Below, in pieces: positions 17,807 through 26,522 of a stretch of 64,000 nt of DNA. The DNA is taken from NCBI GenBank assembly GCA_003165595.1, contig PLWQ01000006.1:1-64000 (forward strand). Direction: 5' to 3'. Positions within the stretch are counted from its first letter, which is position 1. Each line of letters begins with the position of its first letter. A model generated the notes under the pieces. It did not search any database and was not told the DNA's origin. It saw only the letters and a list, made by a program, of their open reading frames with translations. The position numbers and the translations under genes are program-made. Source of the DNA: Fibrobacterota bacterium. Its GTDB lineage: Bacteria; Fibrobacterota; Chitinivibrionia; Chitinivibrionales; FEN-1185.

Positions 17807-18955
17807 CTACAATATAATGAGTTGTCCCTGCAAAGCACCAGCCTCTTTGATAGCCTGAAAAATCGAGATGATGTCACGCGGGCTTACACCAAGCGAGTTG
17901 AGCGTTTGGGCAAGTTCAGAAACAGTGGTATTTCCCTTGAGAACAACCATTTCCGGGTTCTTCTCCTCCACGGTCATGTCCGGGCTTGTCACGGTGCTGG
18001 TTTGCGAATTGGTATAAGGTACCGGTTGAACAACTTCAGGCGTGTTAACCACTTCCACTTTTATGCCACCATGAGTCACGGCAACCTCGAGAATCCGGAC
18101 ATCGCCGCCTGCCACAATGGTTCCGGTTCTTTCGTTGACAACCACTCGGGCCTGCGAGGAAACCGCAAAAGTGACGTTTTCGATTTTCGAGATGAACTCC
18201 GTAAGGCTCAGCTGATTGCGGAGGGAATCGCGGGTAAAAGCCTCGTAATTGAGCTTGACCGTTGCCGCATCCAGCGCCTTGGCAACCGGCAGATTCGTGG
18301 TCTTGAAGGTCTCATTGATGGCGTTGGCCATGGACACGGCCGAGGTGAAATCCGGTGACGTGAGCGACAGAGAAATATCGCGGCCGTCAAGCACGTTGAA
18401 GACGTATTCCCGCTGCACGATCGCGCCGTCCGGGATCCTGCCGACCATGACATGGTTCTTCTTGACATAAGAAGTAGTCTTGTAGTGTGCATCGAAACCG
18501 CCCGTTGCCAGGGGCCCCTGGGCGGAGGCGAAAAGCGTGGCGTCGGATGACTGCAAGGGCGTAAGCAGAAGCGTTCCGCCTTCAAGGCTGGTTGCATCCC
18601 CGATCGACGAGACCGTGACGTCGAACCGCGTCCCTTTGCGCTTGAACGGCTTGAGATTGCCCGTAACCATAACCGCCGCAACATTCCTCACCAGCATTTG
18701 CTTGTCCGGCAGCTCCACCCCCAGATTCTTGAGCATGTTGTGGATTGTTTGATTGGTGAACAGGGTCTGGTATCTGTCGCCGGTACCGTCGAGACCTACC
18801 ACCAGTCCATAGCCATACAATTGCATATCCTCGAGCCCGCTGATGCACGCGACGTCCTTTATACGCACGCCGCCCTGGCAGAACGACCGCTCGGGCAAGA
18901 ACAACAGAAAAGCAAGCACTGCGACAACCGGGAAAAAAGTCCTTGTGCTCATCAT
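17807..18955 (-). CDS. flgI: flagellar P-ring protein FlgI
   Basis: Forms the periplasmic P ring around the flagellar rod. About 382 residues; the ATG at 18955 is preceded by AAGGACG and gives a signal peptide (TFFPVVAVLAFLLFLPERSFCQ), while the earlier TTG at 18991 would overlap the flgH stop. Typical FlgI wording: GVRIKDVACISG, LYGYGLVVGLDGTGD, MLKNLGV, VRNVAAVMVTGNL and the C-terminal LNSLGVSPRDIISIFQAIKEAGALQGQLIIL. Last gene of the flgF-G-A-H-I operon. Confidence 0.97.
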   Translation of the reverse strand: MMSTRTFFPVVAVLAFLLFLPERSFCQGGVRIKDVACISGLEDMQLYGYGLVVGLDGTGDRYQTLFTNQTIHNMLKNLGVELPDKQMLVRNVAAVMVTGNLKPFKRKGTRFDVTVSSIGDATSLEGGTLLLTPLQSSDATLFASAQGPLATGGFDAHYKTTSYVKKNHVMVGRIPDGAIVQREYVFNVLDGRDISLSLTSPDFTSAVSMANAINETFKTTNLPVAKALDAATVKLNYEAFTRDSLRNQLSLTEFISKIENVTFAVSSQARVVVNERTGTIVAGGDVRILEVAVTHGGIKVEVVNTPEVVQPVPYTNSQTSTVTSPDMTVEEKNPEMVVLKGNTTVSELAQTLNSLGVSPRDIISIFQAIKEAGALQGQLIIL

Positions 18956-18987
18956 ACGCGCCGTCCTTGTTGAGAAAGTTACTTCAA

Positions 18988-19563
18988 TCAAAAAATCCAG
19001 TTGAGAATCCTTGCCACAAGCCCGGGCCGCTGCCCGGTGTTTGCAACGCCTTTGCCGGAATAGGTGATCTGGGCGTCCGCCACGCTTGAGGAGAGAATCG
19101 TGTTGTCGGCCCCTATGTCCTGCGGTCTCACAATGCCGCTGATCTTGATGATCTCCTTTTCGTCATTGATTTCCACGACCTTACTGCCGTCAATGACAAG
19201 GTTGCCGTTGTCCAGTACCTGCACGACTCGTGCGGATATTTTTGCATCCAAACTGCCTTGCCGGGTCGTTGCCGCTTTCCCGTCGTAATCGACTTTGCTG
19301 CCGGCAGAAGCGCCGAAACTCGGAATAAACTTGAGCGCACCCGATCCACCCGCTCCCTGGAGAGTCATGTCGTTCTGTTTTGCAGTGTTTGTTCCGCTCT
19401 GGCTGCTCGCATTGGCCGATTCCGTAATCACGACCGTGAGAATATCATCAGCCCTATATGCCTTCTTGTCGTTATACAGGCTGTACATCGAAGCTGCTGA
19501 GCATACCGAGTAAAGAATTGCAAAAACTAACGTTACAGATGACAACCTTATGTCGCTTCTCAT
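18988..19563 (-). CDS. flgH: flagellar L-ring protein FlgH
   Basis: Outer-membrane ring component of the basal body. 191 residues with an N-terminal hydrophobic export signal and family segments RADDILTVVITESANASS, SLDAKISARVV and GIVRPQDIGADNTILSSSVADAQITYSGKG. The signal region contains one cysteine (YSVCSA), but the residues before it do not form a good lipobox, although FlgH is usually a lipoprotein. It overlaps flgA by 4 bp, so translation is probably coupled. Confidence 0.95.
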   Translation of the reverse strand: MRSDIRLSSVTLVFAILYSVCSAASMYSLYNDKKAYRADDILTVVITESANASSQSGTNTAKQNDMTLQGAGGSGALKFIPSFGASAGSKVDYDGKAATTRQGSLDAKISARVVQVLDNGNLVIDGSKVVEINDEKEIIKISGIVRPQDIGADNTILSSSVADAQITYSGKGVANTGQRPGLVARILNWIF

Positions 19564-20540
19564 ATGCTATTGCCTCCTTCCATGATGGTAACTGCGTCTT
19601 TTCCGATTATCTTGGTTTTGAAGAGTCTGTGGCTCGTTTCATTTTCCACCCGGATCTTGTCTCCCAAGGCTCCTGCTTCCCGGGCCCGCATGGCAATGGA
19701 GACTTTCACCCTGCCTCGCTCGACCACCACAAACACCTGATCGTCCTTCAGAACGAGCGGGGGACGAGAAACCATTTTGCAGTGAACAATCGTTTCGTTG
19801 GGAATGGTCCGCAAGGCAAGCATGCCGTGAATATCGGAAAGCGAGCTGACCGGCTCGTACCCGAATCGCGTAATATCTCTCCTGCAAAGCGAGCAGTTTG
19901 ACTCATCAAGCTGCGTTCCCCTTGCAATCGGCTTACTCGCGACAACAACCGTGGTGGTGACTGTCACCATGCAGACAATCGGCACAAGGCACGTCCTGGT
20001 TCCCTGCTTGACGGTGAGCATCAGGTTAACAATTCCCCGCGGATGCCTCGATGTCATTCCGGACACAGCCGCGACAATCGGCTTATTGAGGCATCTGAAC
20101 TTCTCGCCGGCGTTGCGAACTGCCATAGTGTAATCGCCGGGTTTCCACGCAACCGAATCCCGAAAATATTGACTGATGAGTTTCTCGTATTCCCCTATGC
20201 TCTTCTCCAGAAAACTTGTGGAAACTCGAACTGATTTCTTGGGAATCTTCGTAAATTCGAAGTTCGGGAACTTTGCCTTTAGAACATAAGTAGAGACCTC
20301 GTCGGTACTCACTCGCCGGCAAAAACCTGCAGGGGCAGATTCCCCGACATTCGCCTGGAGAATCTTGTTTAGATCGCAACTACAAGAAGTTGATTCCACA
20401 CTCGCTATGTCACCAAGCTTTATTACGGAATCATTGACGGCTGTGGAATCGAGAAATTGCAGCGTAACCCAGGGCTTGGGCGCAGCCGTTGCAAGGTTGG
20501 CGGCGATGATCGCTGGAAAAACAAATTGAAGAAGACTCAT
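19560..20540 (-). CDS. flgA: flagellar P-ring assembly chaperone FlgA
   Basis: Periplasmic chaperone for FlgI assembly. 326 residues, at the long end for FlgA, with a signal peptide (LLQFVFPAIIAANLATA), an N-terminal extension and the C-terminal SAF-like domain: VVVASKPIARGTQLDESN, GMLALRTIPNETIV, VFVVVERGRVKVSIAMRAREAGALGDKIRVEN. An N-terminal region with SCSCD and CRR cysteines is unusual. It lies 8 bp after flgG and overlaps flgH by 4 bp. Confidence 0.92.
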   Translation of the reverse strand: MSLLQFVFPAIIAANLATAAPKPWVTLQFLDSTAVNDSVIKLGDIASVESTSCSCDLNKILQANVGESAPAGFCRRVSTDEVSTYVLKAKFPNFEFTKIPKKSVRVSTSFLEKSIGEYEKLISQYFRDSVAWKPGDYTMAVRNAGEKFRCLNKPIVAAVSGMTSRHPRGIVNLMLTVKQGTRTCLVPIVCMVTVTTTVVVASKPIARGTQLDESNCSLCRRDITRFGYEPVSSLSDIHGMLALRTIPNETIVHCKMVSRPPLVLKDDQVFVVVERGRVKVSIAMRAREAGALGDKIRVENETSHRLFKTKIIGKDAVTIMEGGNSI

Positions 20541-20548
20541 GATTTTGT

Positions 20549-21346
20549 TTATCGCTTGAGATTATTTGCTATTTGCATCATGTCTTCGGAGACTTGAATC
20601 GATTTCGAAACAATTTCGTACGCTCGTTCCGCGCTGATCATGTTAACCATTTCATCCACGACTTGAACGTTGGATGCTTCCAGATACTGTTGTTGAAGCG
20701 TAGTGTCCTTGAAGCCGTCTTCCCCGGGCGTGCCGACAATGGGTTGGCCCGAAGCCTCGGTTTCCAGCAATAAATTGTTGCCCACCGATTTGAGACCAGC
20801 AGGATTGACAAAACGCGCAAGTTCAATCTGACCTATCTGGGTTGAAGTCGTCTCGCCGGACATTACCGCGGTCACGTTTCCGGTCGACGAGTCGATACCA
20901 AGCTGTTGTGCGCCATTGGGTACGGTTATCTGAGGTGAAACAGGGTAACCGCTCGAAGTCACGATTGTTCCGTCGGATGTGAGCTTGAAAGCGCCGTCAC
21001 GCGAATAGGCCATGGTGCCGTCCGGCAAAGACACCTGGAAAAAGCCGTCCCCCTGAATGGCGACGTCCATGTTGTTTCCCGTCTGCGTGAGGGATCCCTG
21101 TTCGAAATCCTTCTGCGTAGCGCCGGGCTTTACTCCCAGCCCCACTTCGATTCCTACGGGCGCAACGCCGCCTTCCTGGTTTGTGGTGCCGGGAGACTTG
21201 AGGTTTTCGTAGATGAGATCCTGAAATTCCACCCTGGCGCGTTTGTATCCGTTTGTATTGACATTCGCAAGATTGTTGGAAATGGTGTCCATAAACAACT
21301 GTTGGGCTTCCATTCCCGTTGCCGCGGTATACAGTGATCGAATCAT
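20549..21346 (-). CDS. flgG: flagellar distal rod protein FlgG
   Basis: Rod subunit. 265 residues, standard length, with the N-terminal signature MIRSLYTAATGMEAQQ and ISNNLANVNTNGYK and the C-terminal QYLEASNVQVVDEMV...ERAYEIVSKSIQ. AAGGGAAGG lies before the ATG. Directly follows the flgF-like gene. Confidence 0.97.
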   Translation of the reverse strand: MIRSLYTAATGMEAQQLFMDTISNNLANVNTNGYKRARVEFQDLIYENLKSPGTTNQEGGVAPVGIEVGLGVKPGATQKDFEQGSLTQTGNNMDVAIQGDGFFQVSLPDGTMAYSRDGAFKLTSDGTIVTSSGYPVSPQITVPNGAQQLGIDSSTGNVTAVMSGETTSTQIGQIELARFVNPAGLKSVGNNLLLETEASGQPIVGTPGEDGFKDTTLQQQYLEASNVQVVDEMVNMISAERAYEIVSKSIQVSEDMMQIANNLKR

Positions 21347-21377
21347 GTGCCTTCCCTTCCGATGAGTTAACCGGGAA

Positions 21378-22121
21378 TTATCCTACTTTGCCGACATCGT
21401 TCACGGCCTTGTCGAGGGTATCGTCCTGCGCGTACAGCGCCTTCTGGTCGGCCTCGAAATCCCTGTACGCGGATATCATATTGGCCATATTGCTTATGAC
21501 ATTAACGTTCGAACTCTCAAGATAACCCTGTTTCACGGCAAACGACGTTGATTCTCCAACCGGGCTGTCCAGAGAAACCGGTTTGAAATATCCGTTCCCT
21601 TCCCGCAGCAGTTTGTAGGGCTTATTAAACTCGGAGATCCGGAGAGATCCCCGGTTGATGCCGTCCTGAAGCACCTCTCCGCCGTCGGTAATTTCCACCG
21701 GCGAGCCATCGTTCTTGTCAATTTTGATGTACCCATTCTTGCCCATTACCTTTGCGCCGTCGCCGGTAACAAGAAAGCCGTTGGTGTCCAGCGAAAGATT
21801 CCCATTCCTCGTATAGCGGATGCCGCTTGGCGTCATCGCCGTGAGGAACCCGCTTCCCTGGACATAGACGTCGAGCGGAGCGTCGGTCTTGATCGCCGTT
21901 CCCGGCGAATAGTCGACGTAGACCTCGTCGGTATTTATCTGGTTGTTAACAAAAGGCTGTTGCTGGTCATTGGCAAGATATTTCTGAAAAGTCTTTACAA
22001 AAGTGCCGCTCTGTTTGTAACCCGTGGTCTGAATATTGGCGAGATTGTTGGCGATCTGGTCTTGCTTGTCCATGAGCGGCGTCATGCCCATCGAAGCAAT
22101 GTATAGGCCCTCGACCATCAT
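21378..22121 (-). CDS. flgF: flagellar proximal rod/hook-basal body protein, FlgF-type
   Basis: About 247 residues. Start taken at 22121 (ATG ATG GTC), preceded by GGGAGG; the frame extends further but without a site. It shares IASMGMTPLMDKQDQIANNLANIQTTGYK and the C-terminal QGYLESSNVNVISNMANMISAYRDFEADQKAL with flagellar rod proteins. Its place before flgG supports FlgF, though FlgF and FlgG paralogues are hard to tell apart by sequence. First gene of the flgFGAHI operon; a perfect TATAAT lies upstream on the minus strand near 22190-22195. Confidence 0.9.
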   Translation of the reverse strand: MMVEGLYIASMGMTPLMDKQDQIANNLANIQTTGYKQSGTFVKTFQKYLANDQQQPFVNNQINTDEVYVDYSPGTAIKTDAPLDVYVQGSGFLTAMTPSGIRYTRNGNLSLDTNGFLVTGDGAKVMGKNGYIKIDKNDGSPVEITDGGEVLQDGINRGSLRISEFNKPYKLLREGNGYFKPVSLDSPVGESTSFAVKQGYLESSNVNVISNMANMISAYRDFEADQKALYAQDDTLDKAVNDVGKVG

Positions 22122-22312
22122 TCCTCCCTTGTGATAGAACGACTTGGCATTACTAGCAAGCACAATTCATGCCCAAGCCATCATTATTCTATTATATAAA
22201 GGATCAAGTAGTTACAATCCAGCGGAGGATGGCTGGTATTGCGTCTGCAGGGCCATTTGTTCCGCAAGGGGGCATTTTTTTCCCGGACCGGCAACTTGCA
22301 TTGGTTGCCGCG

Positions 22313-22395
22313 AGTAAACGACCACGGCCATAGGCCGTGGCTTTGTTTCACCCCTGAAAGGGGTGGAACAAAAAGAAAAGCCGCGTTTTCGCGGG
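22313..22395 (+). repeat. composite palindromic repeat, best-preserved copy
   Basis: AGTAAACGACCACGGCC with partner GGCCGTGG, then CTTTGTTTCACCCC with partner GGGGTGG, then AAAAGCCGCG with partner CGCGG. Three hairpins in about 83 bp, the same order as at 13748-13828 on the other strand. The 458-bp gap between flgF and the dihydrouridine synthase gene holds this repeat and the flagellar promoter region; nothing else was seen. Confidence 0.8.
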
Positions 22396-22579
22396 CAATG
22401 AATTGCGTTAAGAGGCGGGTATTGCAAAGAGCCGATCGATCACCAATCGTTTGACACAAGGCCGCAAACTATCTATTTTTTTGCAATCGTATCCGGATCA
22501 GCAAAGACGCATTCTTGCTGTACGCTTCATCCAAACCGTGCTCCGGGATGCGTTCACCTCCACTGATCCCGAACGATTC

Positions 22580-23539
22580 ATGAAACTCATCCTGGCTCCC
22601 CTCCGCGGTCACACGGATTTCGTCTTTCGAAATACCCTCCTGAGACATTTTTCCGGGCTTGACGCCTGCTGCGCGCCCTTTATCACTACCGTGAAGGGAA
22701 AGACCGTTCGGGATTCGCATATCCGTGACGTTCTCCCCAAGTACAACAAGGTGCGATGCGTGATTCCGCAGATCATAAGCAAAGACCCGGATGAATTCAT
22801 CGTGCTTGCAAACCGGCTGCATGCTCTGGGATATGGAACGGTGAACTGGAATCTCGGGTGCCCGTATCCCATGGTGGTGAGCAAAAAACGCGGCGCGGGA
22901 ATGCTTCCGCATCCCGAGATAATATCCGATTTTCTGGCAGCGGTGATTCCGAACGTCACGTGTGCAATCGATGTAAAAATGCGGCTTGGCAAAGATGATC
23001 CGGTCGAGTCGGCAGGCGTGCTTGCCGTACTCAACGACTTCCCGATTCAAAACGTGATTATCCATCCTCGTACGGCAAAACAAATGTACGAAGGAACTGT
23101 CGACCTGGATTCTTTTGAGCGTTGCCTGCCGATTTCCAGGCATCCCGTCGTTTACAATGGCGATATAACGGACGTTAAATCGTTTAAAATAATAGCTAAT
23201 CGGTTCCGCACCATCGACACATTCATGATTGGAAGAGGTGTGTTGATGAACCCTTCACTTGCCGAGCAAGTCAAGGGAATAACTCCAAGCTCCTCAAAGA
23301 AATACAGCGAGCGTCTCTACCGATTTCACGAGGACTTGGTTCGAGGATACCAGGAATTTGGAAGCGACGAAGAGCCGCTGCTGGGCCGGCTCAAACAACT
23401 CTGGTGCTTCTTGTCTTTCTCCCTCCTGCGACCGGAGGAGACCCTGAGGAAAATTCAGAGGGCAAACACGCTGGACGACTATTGGGCGGAAGTGGAATCG
23501 GCGTTTGAGACGCTTGACGGAAAAACGGCACATCGGTGA
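22580..23539 (+). CDS. tRNA-dihydrouridine synthase family protein
   Basis: FMN-dependent reductase of uridines in tRNA. 319 residues from ATG 22580, the position that aligns with the family start (LILAPLRGHTD). It has NWNLGCPYPMVVSKKRGAGML, with the catalytic cysteine region, DVKMRLG, the conserved HPRTAKQMYEG and YNGDI. Wording is nearest to the DusC/short bacterial Dus group. A longer in-frame extension upstream has no ribosome-binding site and no family similarity. The subfamily and target position are not certain. Confidence 0.92.
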   Translation: MKLILAPLRGHTDFVFRNTLLRHFSGLDACCAPFITTVKGKTVRDSHIRDVLPKYNKVRCVIPQIISKDPDEFIVLANRLHALGYGTVNWNLGCPYPMVVSKKRGAGMLPHPEIISDFLAAVIPNVTCAIDVKMRLGKDDPVESAGVLAVLNDFPIQNVIIHPRTAKQMYEGTVDLDSFERCLPISRHPVVYNGDITDVKSFKIIANRFRTIDTFMIGRGVLMNPSLAEQVKGITPSSSKKYSERLYRFHEDLVRGYQEFGSDEEPLLGRLKQLWCFLSFSLLRPEETLRKIQRANTLDDYWAEVESAFETLDGKTAHR

Positions 23540-23543
23540 CTGC

Positions 23544-23687
23544 TTACCGTTGCTGTCCATGATGAGTGTTTGGATGCGGGTGAAAGACGCGATTGGCCCT
23601 AAACATTCTTGCAAATAGGAGTATCGCAATTACTCCAGCAACAAGAATAAGGCGTGCTGTTTGCAAGACCTTTGAAGGCTTCTTCAT
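23544..23687 (-). CDS. possible small single-span membrane protein
   Basis: 47 residues starting MKKPSKVLQTARL with one hydrophobic span (LILVAGVIAILLFARMF) and a His-rich tail. AGGAGAGAGG lies 9 nt before the ATG at 23687. It follows the antiporter gene by about 100 bp on the same strand. Small size makes it uncertain. Confidence 0.4.
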   Translation of the reverse strand: MKKPSKVLQTARLILVAGVIAILLFARMFRANRVFHPHPNTHHGQQR

Positions 23688-23788
23688 CGGATCGAGCCTC
23701 TCTCCTGCCGTTTCAAGCCATCTGTGCCGACACCTTGGAAGCAGAGCGTATACAAGGTGCACGCCGGAGAATCTTTGCATGCGCAAGA

Positions 23789-25786
23789 TCAGCGTTGCTG
23801 GGTGAGGGCTTCCGCGAACCTTACGTTGTCGGCCGGCTTTCCAAGGAAAACGAGAATGTCACCGGCGCACAGCGCAAGTTCACTGCCCGGATTCGAGATA
23901 ACCTCGGTTTCCCGGCGCACCGCCAGCAAAGTAATTCCATATAGTCGTCGCACATTCATTTCCGCGATTGTCTTTCCCGCCGCGAACGAACCCTCGCCTA
24001 CCCACACCATGTTGACTTCAACGTCGGGGAGAGCAAACTTGAGATCCGAAAATGAAGTCTTTTCGCCCGAAGGGCTGCGAAGCATCTGGTAGCTATCCGA
24101 CCTCACCTCTGCTATGAATTGTTCTATCCGGTCGCGCGGCACCAGATATTTCACCAGAACGCGCGTGAATATCTCCACCGATGTCTCGAATTCCTCGGGG
24201 ATCACGTCGCTTGCGCCAAGATCGTAGAGCGCTTTGGCCTCCTGAAAAAAGCGCGTGCGGGCAATGATATGCACGGACGGATTCAGCTTTCGCACGATTT
24301 CCACCGCCCTGCGCGTCGCGATGGGATCGGGGATTCCCACCACAACGACGCGCGCCTGTCGGACCTTCACATGAGAGAGCACTGCCTCCTGCGTGGCATC
24401 TCCATAGTAAATGGGTTCGCCTGCGGCCTTTTCGTTCCGCACCGTTTCGGGATTCATCTCGGTGATTACATAGGGAATTCCCGCGGCTTTCGCCGCGCGG
24501 GCCACGTTGCGGCCGTTAATGCCGAACCCGACGATTATCAGATGATCCCTCACATGCAGCAGGCGGTCGAAAACTTCTTTGCGTTCTGCGATCTTGAGGC
24601 CGGAGCGGATGCGCCCGGGCAGCGGCAGCAGCAGCAGCCAGTCGGCAACCCGATTGCCCTGCGCCATGACAAATGGCGTTGCCGCCATGGTCAAGATGGA
24701 AACGCCGAGAAAAATCTGATAGGTATCCCTGTCGAGCAGGTGAAAATCGAGACCGGTGCGCGAAAGGATAAACGAGAACTCTCCTACCTGGCCAAGCGAA
24801 AGCCCGACAAGCGCCATGGTGCGCAGCGGAAACCCTAGAATCGCCGGGATAAAGAACGCAATGATCACTTTGCCCGCAAGCACCATCGACGCGAGCAGCA
24901 CAATCACCAGAGGATGACGCAGGAAGAAATCGATATTAAACAGCATCCCGATTGAAATGAAGAAGACGCTCGTAAATACGTCTCGGAATGGAAGGATGGA
25001 GCCAAGAGCCTGGTAGCCGTATTCCGATTCCGACAAGATGAGCCCGGCCAGAAACGCCCCCAGCGCCAGCGACAAGCCCGCGCTTGAGGTGAGCCAGGCA
25101 ATCGAGAAACACGTGACGATGATGGCGAGCAGAAAAAGTTCCCTGCTCCTTGTTTTCGCGACCCAGTACAGGATCTTGGGAACAACCCATTTGGTGAGAA
25201 CGACAACACACACCGCGATCAGGGCGATCTTGACCAACAGCAGAGCAACCGATGATGCGATGTCGGATGACGCTCCCGACATGATGGGAATAAGCAGCAT
25301 CATGGGTACCACGGCAAGATCCTGGAAAATAAGTATTCCCAGACTGGTTTTTCCGTGAGGGCTCTCGACCTCGCCCTTTTCCTGAAACCACTTGAGGACT
25401 ATTGCGGTGCTGCTAAGCGACAGGAGAAACCCCATGAAAACGGACTGGGCGGCAGTACGGCCGAGGAAAAGAGATGCGACGGTGACCGCGCCGATGGTAA
25501 GGAGTACCTGAAGCGATCCTCCGAACAGCACCGTTTTTCTCATCTGCAGGAGATTTTGCATGGAAAATTCTATGCCGATGCTAAACAGAAGAATCACCAC
25601 GCCGATTTGTGCAAGAGTCTCGACCTCTTTCTCATTTGTTACAAGCCCCAACCCCGCCGGACCGGCAAGCACGCCGGTAAGCAGAAATCCCACGATAGTC
25701 GGGATCTTGAGCCGGTAGCAAACCAGCAGTACAAGGATTGAGAGTCCGAAAACAATGACGGTGGTGCTGAGAAATGAGATTTCCAT
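23789..25786 (-). CDS. CPA2-family cation:proton antiporter with RCK domain (KefB/KefC-like)
   Basis: Membrane antiporter, probably K+/H+ or Na+/H+. 665 residues from ATG 25786 (MEISFLSTTV). Residues 1-385 hold about 12-13 hydrophobic spans, including PTIVGFLLTGVLAGP and the FQDLAVVPMML segment typical of CPA2. Then a TrkA-N/RCK domain starts at LIIVGFGINGRNVARAAK, with a nucleotide-binding GxGxxG and a downstream acidic residue, then a TrkA-C-like domain (VWVGEGSFAAGKTIAEM). The RCK domain implies gating by nucleotide or a ligand. Confidence 0.93.
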   Translation of the reverse strand: MEISFLSTTVIVFGLSILVLLVCYRLKIPTIVGFLLTGVLAGPAGLGLVTNEKEVETLAQIGVVILLFSIGIEFSMQNLLQMRKTVLFGGSLQVLLTIGAVTVASLFLGRTAAQSVFMGFLLSLSSTAIVLKWFQEKGEVESPHGKTSLGILIFQDLAVVPMMLLIPIMSGASSDIASSVALLLVKIALIAVCVVVLTKWVVPKILYWVAKTRSRELFLLAIIVTCFSIAWLTSSAGLSLALGAFLAGLILSESEYGYQALGSILPFRDVFTSVFFISIGMLFNIDFFLRHPLVIVLLASMVLAGKVIIAFFIPAILGFPLRTMALVGLSLGQVGEFSFILSRTGLDFHLLDRDTYQIFLGVSILTMAATPFVMAQGNRVADWLLLLPLPGRIRSGLKIAERKEVFDRLLHVRDHLIIVGFGINGRNVARAAKAAGIPYVITEMNPETVRNEKAAGEPIYYGDATQEAVLSHVKVRQARVVVVGIPDPIATRRAVEIVRKLNPSVHIIARTRFFQEAKALYDLGASDVIPEEFETSVEIFTRVLVKYLVPRDRIEQFIAEVRSDSYQMLRSPSGEKTSFSDLKFALPDVEVNMVWVGEGSFAAGKTIAEMNVRRLYGITLLAVRRETEVISNPGSELALCAGDILVFLGKPADNVRFAEALTQQR

Positions 25787-25882
25787 GCGGAAACTAGCGC
25801 CTCGCACTTATCGCGGAAACCAGCATAGCCTCGCGCGCCGACATCCGGGCATTGTCGTTAAGACGGCCTGCGTGCGGCGGTT

Positions 25883-26410
25883 TTACACTTTATAAAGCCT
25901 GTTCTCGGAACGACAGAGCTCCATGGAAGACACGGGCTTGAAATCAAGCCCGAATATCTTGACCTGGATATTCTTGTCCTGGATGTCGAGAAGGCCGAAC
26001 GTTGGAGAAAAATTCTTGTCCTTGGGGCCCTTGAGGTGGCCTGGATTCATGCACAGCAGACCGTCTTCGAGCGTGATGCTGCAATGATGCGAATGTCCGT
26101 GAAGGATGATGTCGGCGGTCATCCTGTCGTCCGGGGTCACGTCTTTTTCCATGGAATGAACGAGCAGAATTCGGATGCCCAGAACGTTTTCCATTATCTT
26201 CTTGGGAAGAGAACCGTCGGTGTACCGTTGGTCGTACAATCCGGGCACCTGAACGATATCGATGTACTTGTCTGCAAGCGCCTTTACATCATCGTAATCG
26301 TCGCCCAGGTGATAGAGCATTGCTATCTTGTGGCGTGTGGAAAGCCAATCAACTGCTTCAATGAGGAATTCCACGTTTCGATGCGTGTCACTTACAACGC
26401 CGATTCTCAT
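25883..26410 (-). CDS. YfcE/MJ0936-type metallophosphodiesterase
   Basis: Calcineurin-like phosphodiesterase of 175 residues. Metal ligands appear in VSDTHRN (residues 6-12), HLGDDYDD, a late LHGHSHH, and NPGHLKG. The family expects D-x-H, G-D, N/H and GHxH; here the usual GNCD is VPGLYDQ, so one ligand position is changed. GGAGG precedes the ATG at 26410. No clear operon partner. Confidence 0.9.
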   Translation of the reverse strand: MRIGVVSDTHRNVEFLIEAVDWLSTRHKIAMLYHLGDDYDDVKALADKYIDIVQVPGLYDQRYTDGSLPKKIMENVLGIRILLVHSMEKDVTPDDRMTADIILHGHSHHCSITLEDGLLCMNPGHLKGPKDKNFSPTFGLLDIQDKNIQVKIFGLDFKPVSSMELCRSENRLYKV

Positions 26411-26522
26411 ACAGGCACCTCCGTGGTATTGCAGCCGTAAAGGTCACACGCAGGGCGCTCCGATGCGCCCGACATTTGGGCATTGCTTCTTCAAAAGCAA
26501 GCACGCACAACGCTGCCTACCG

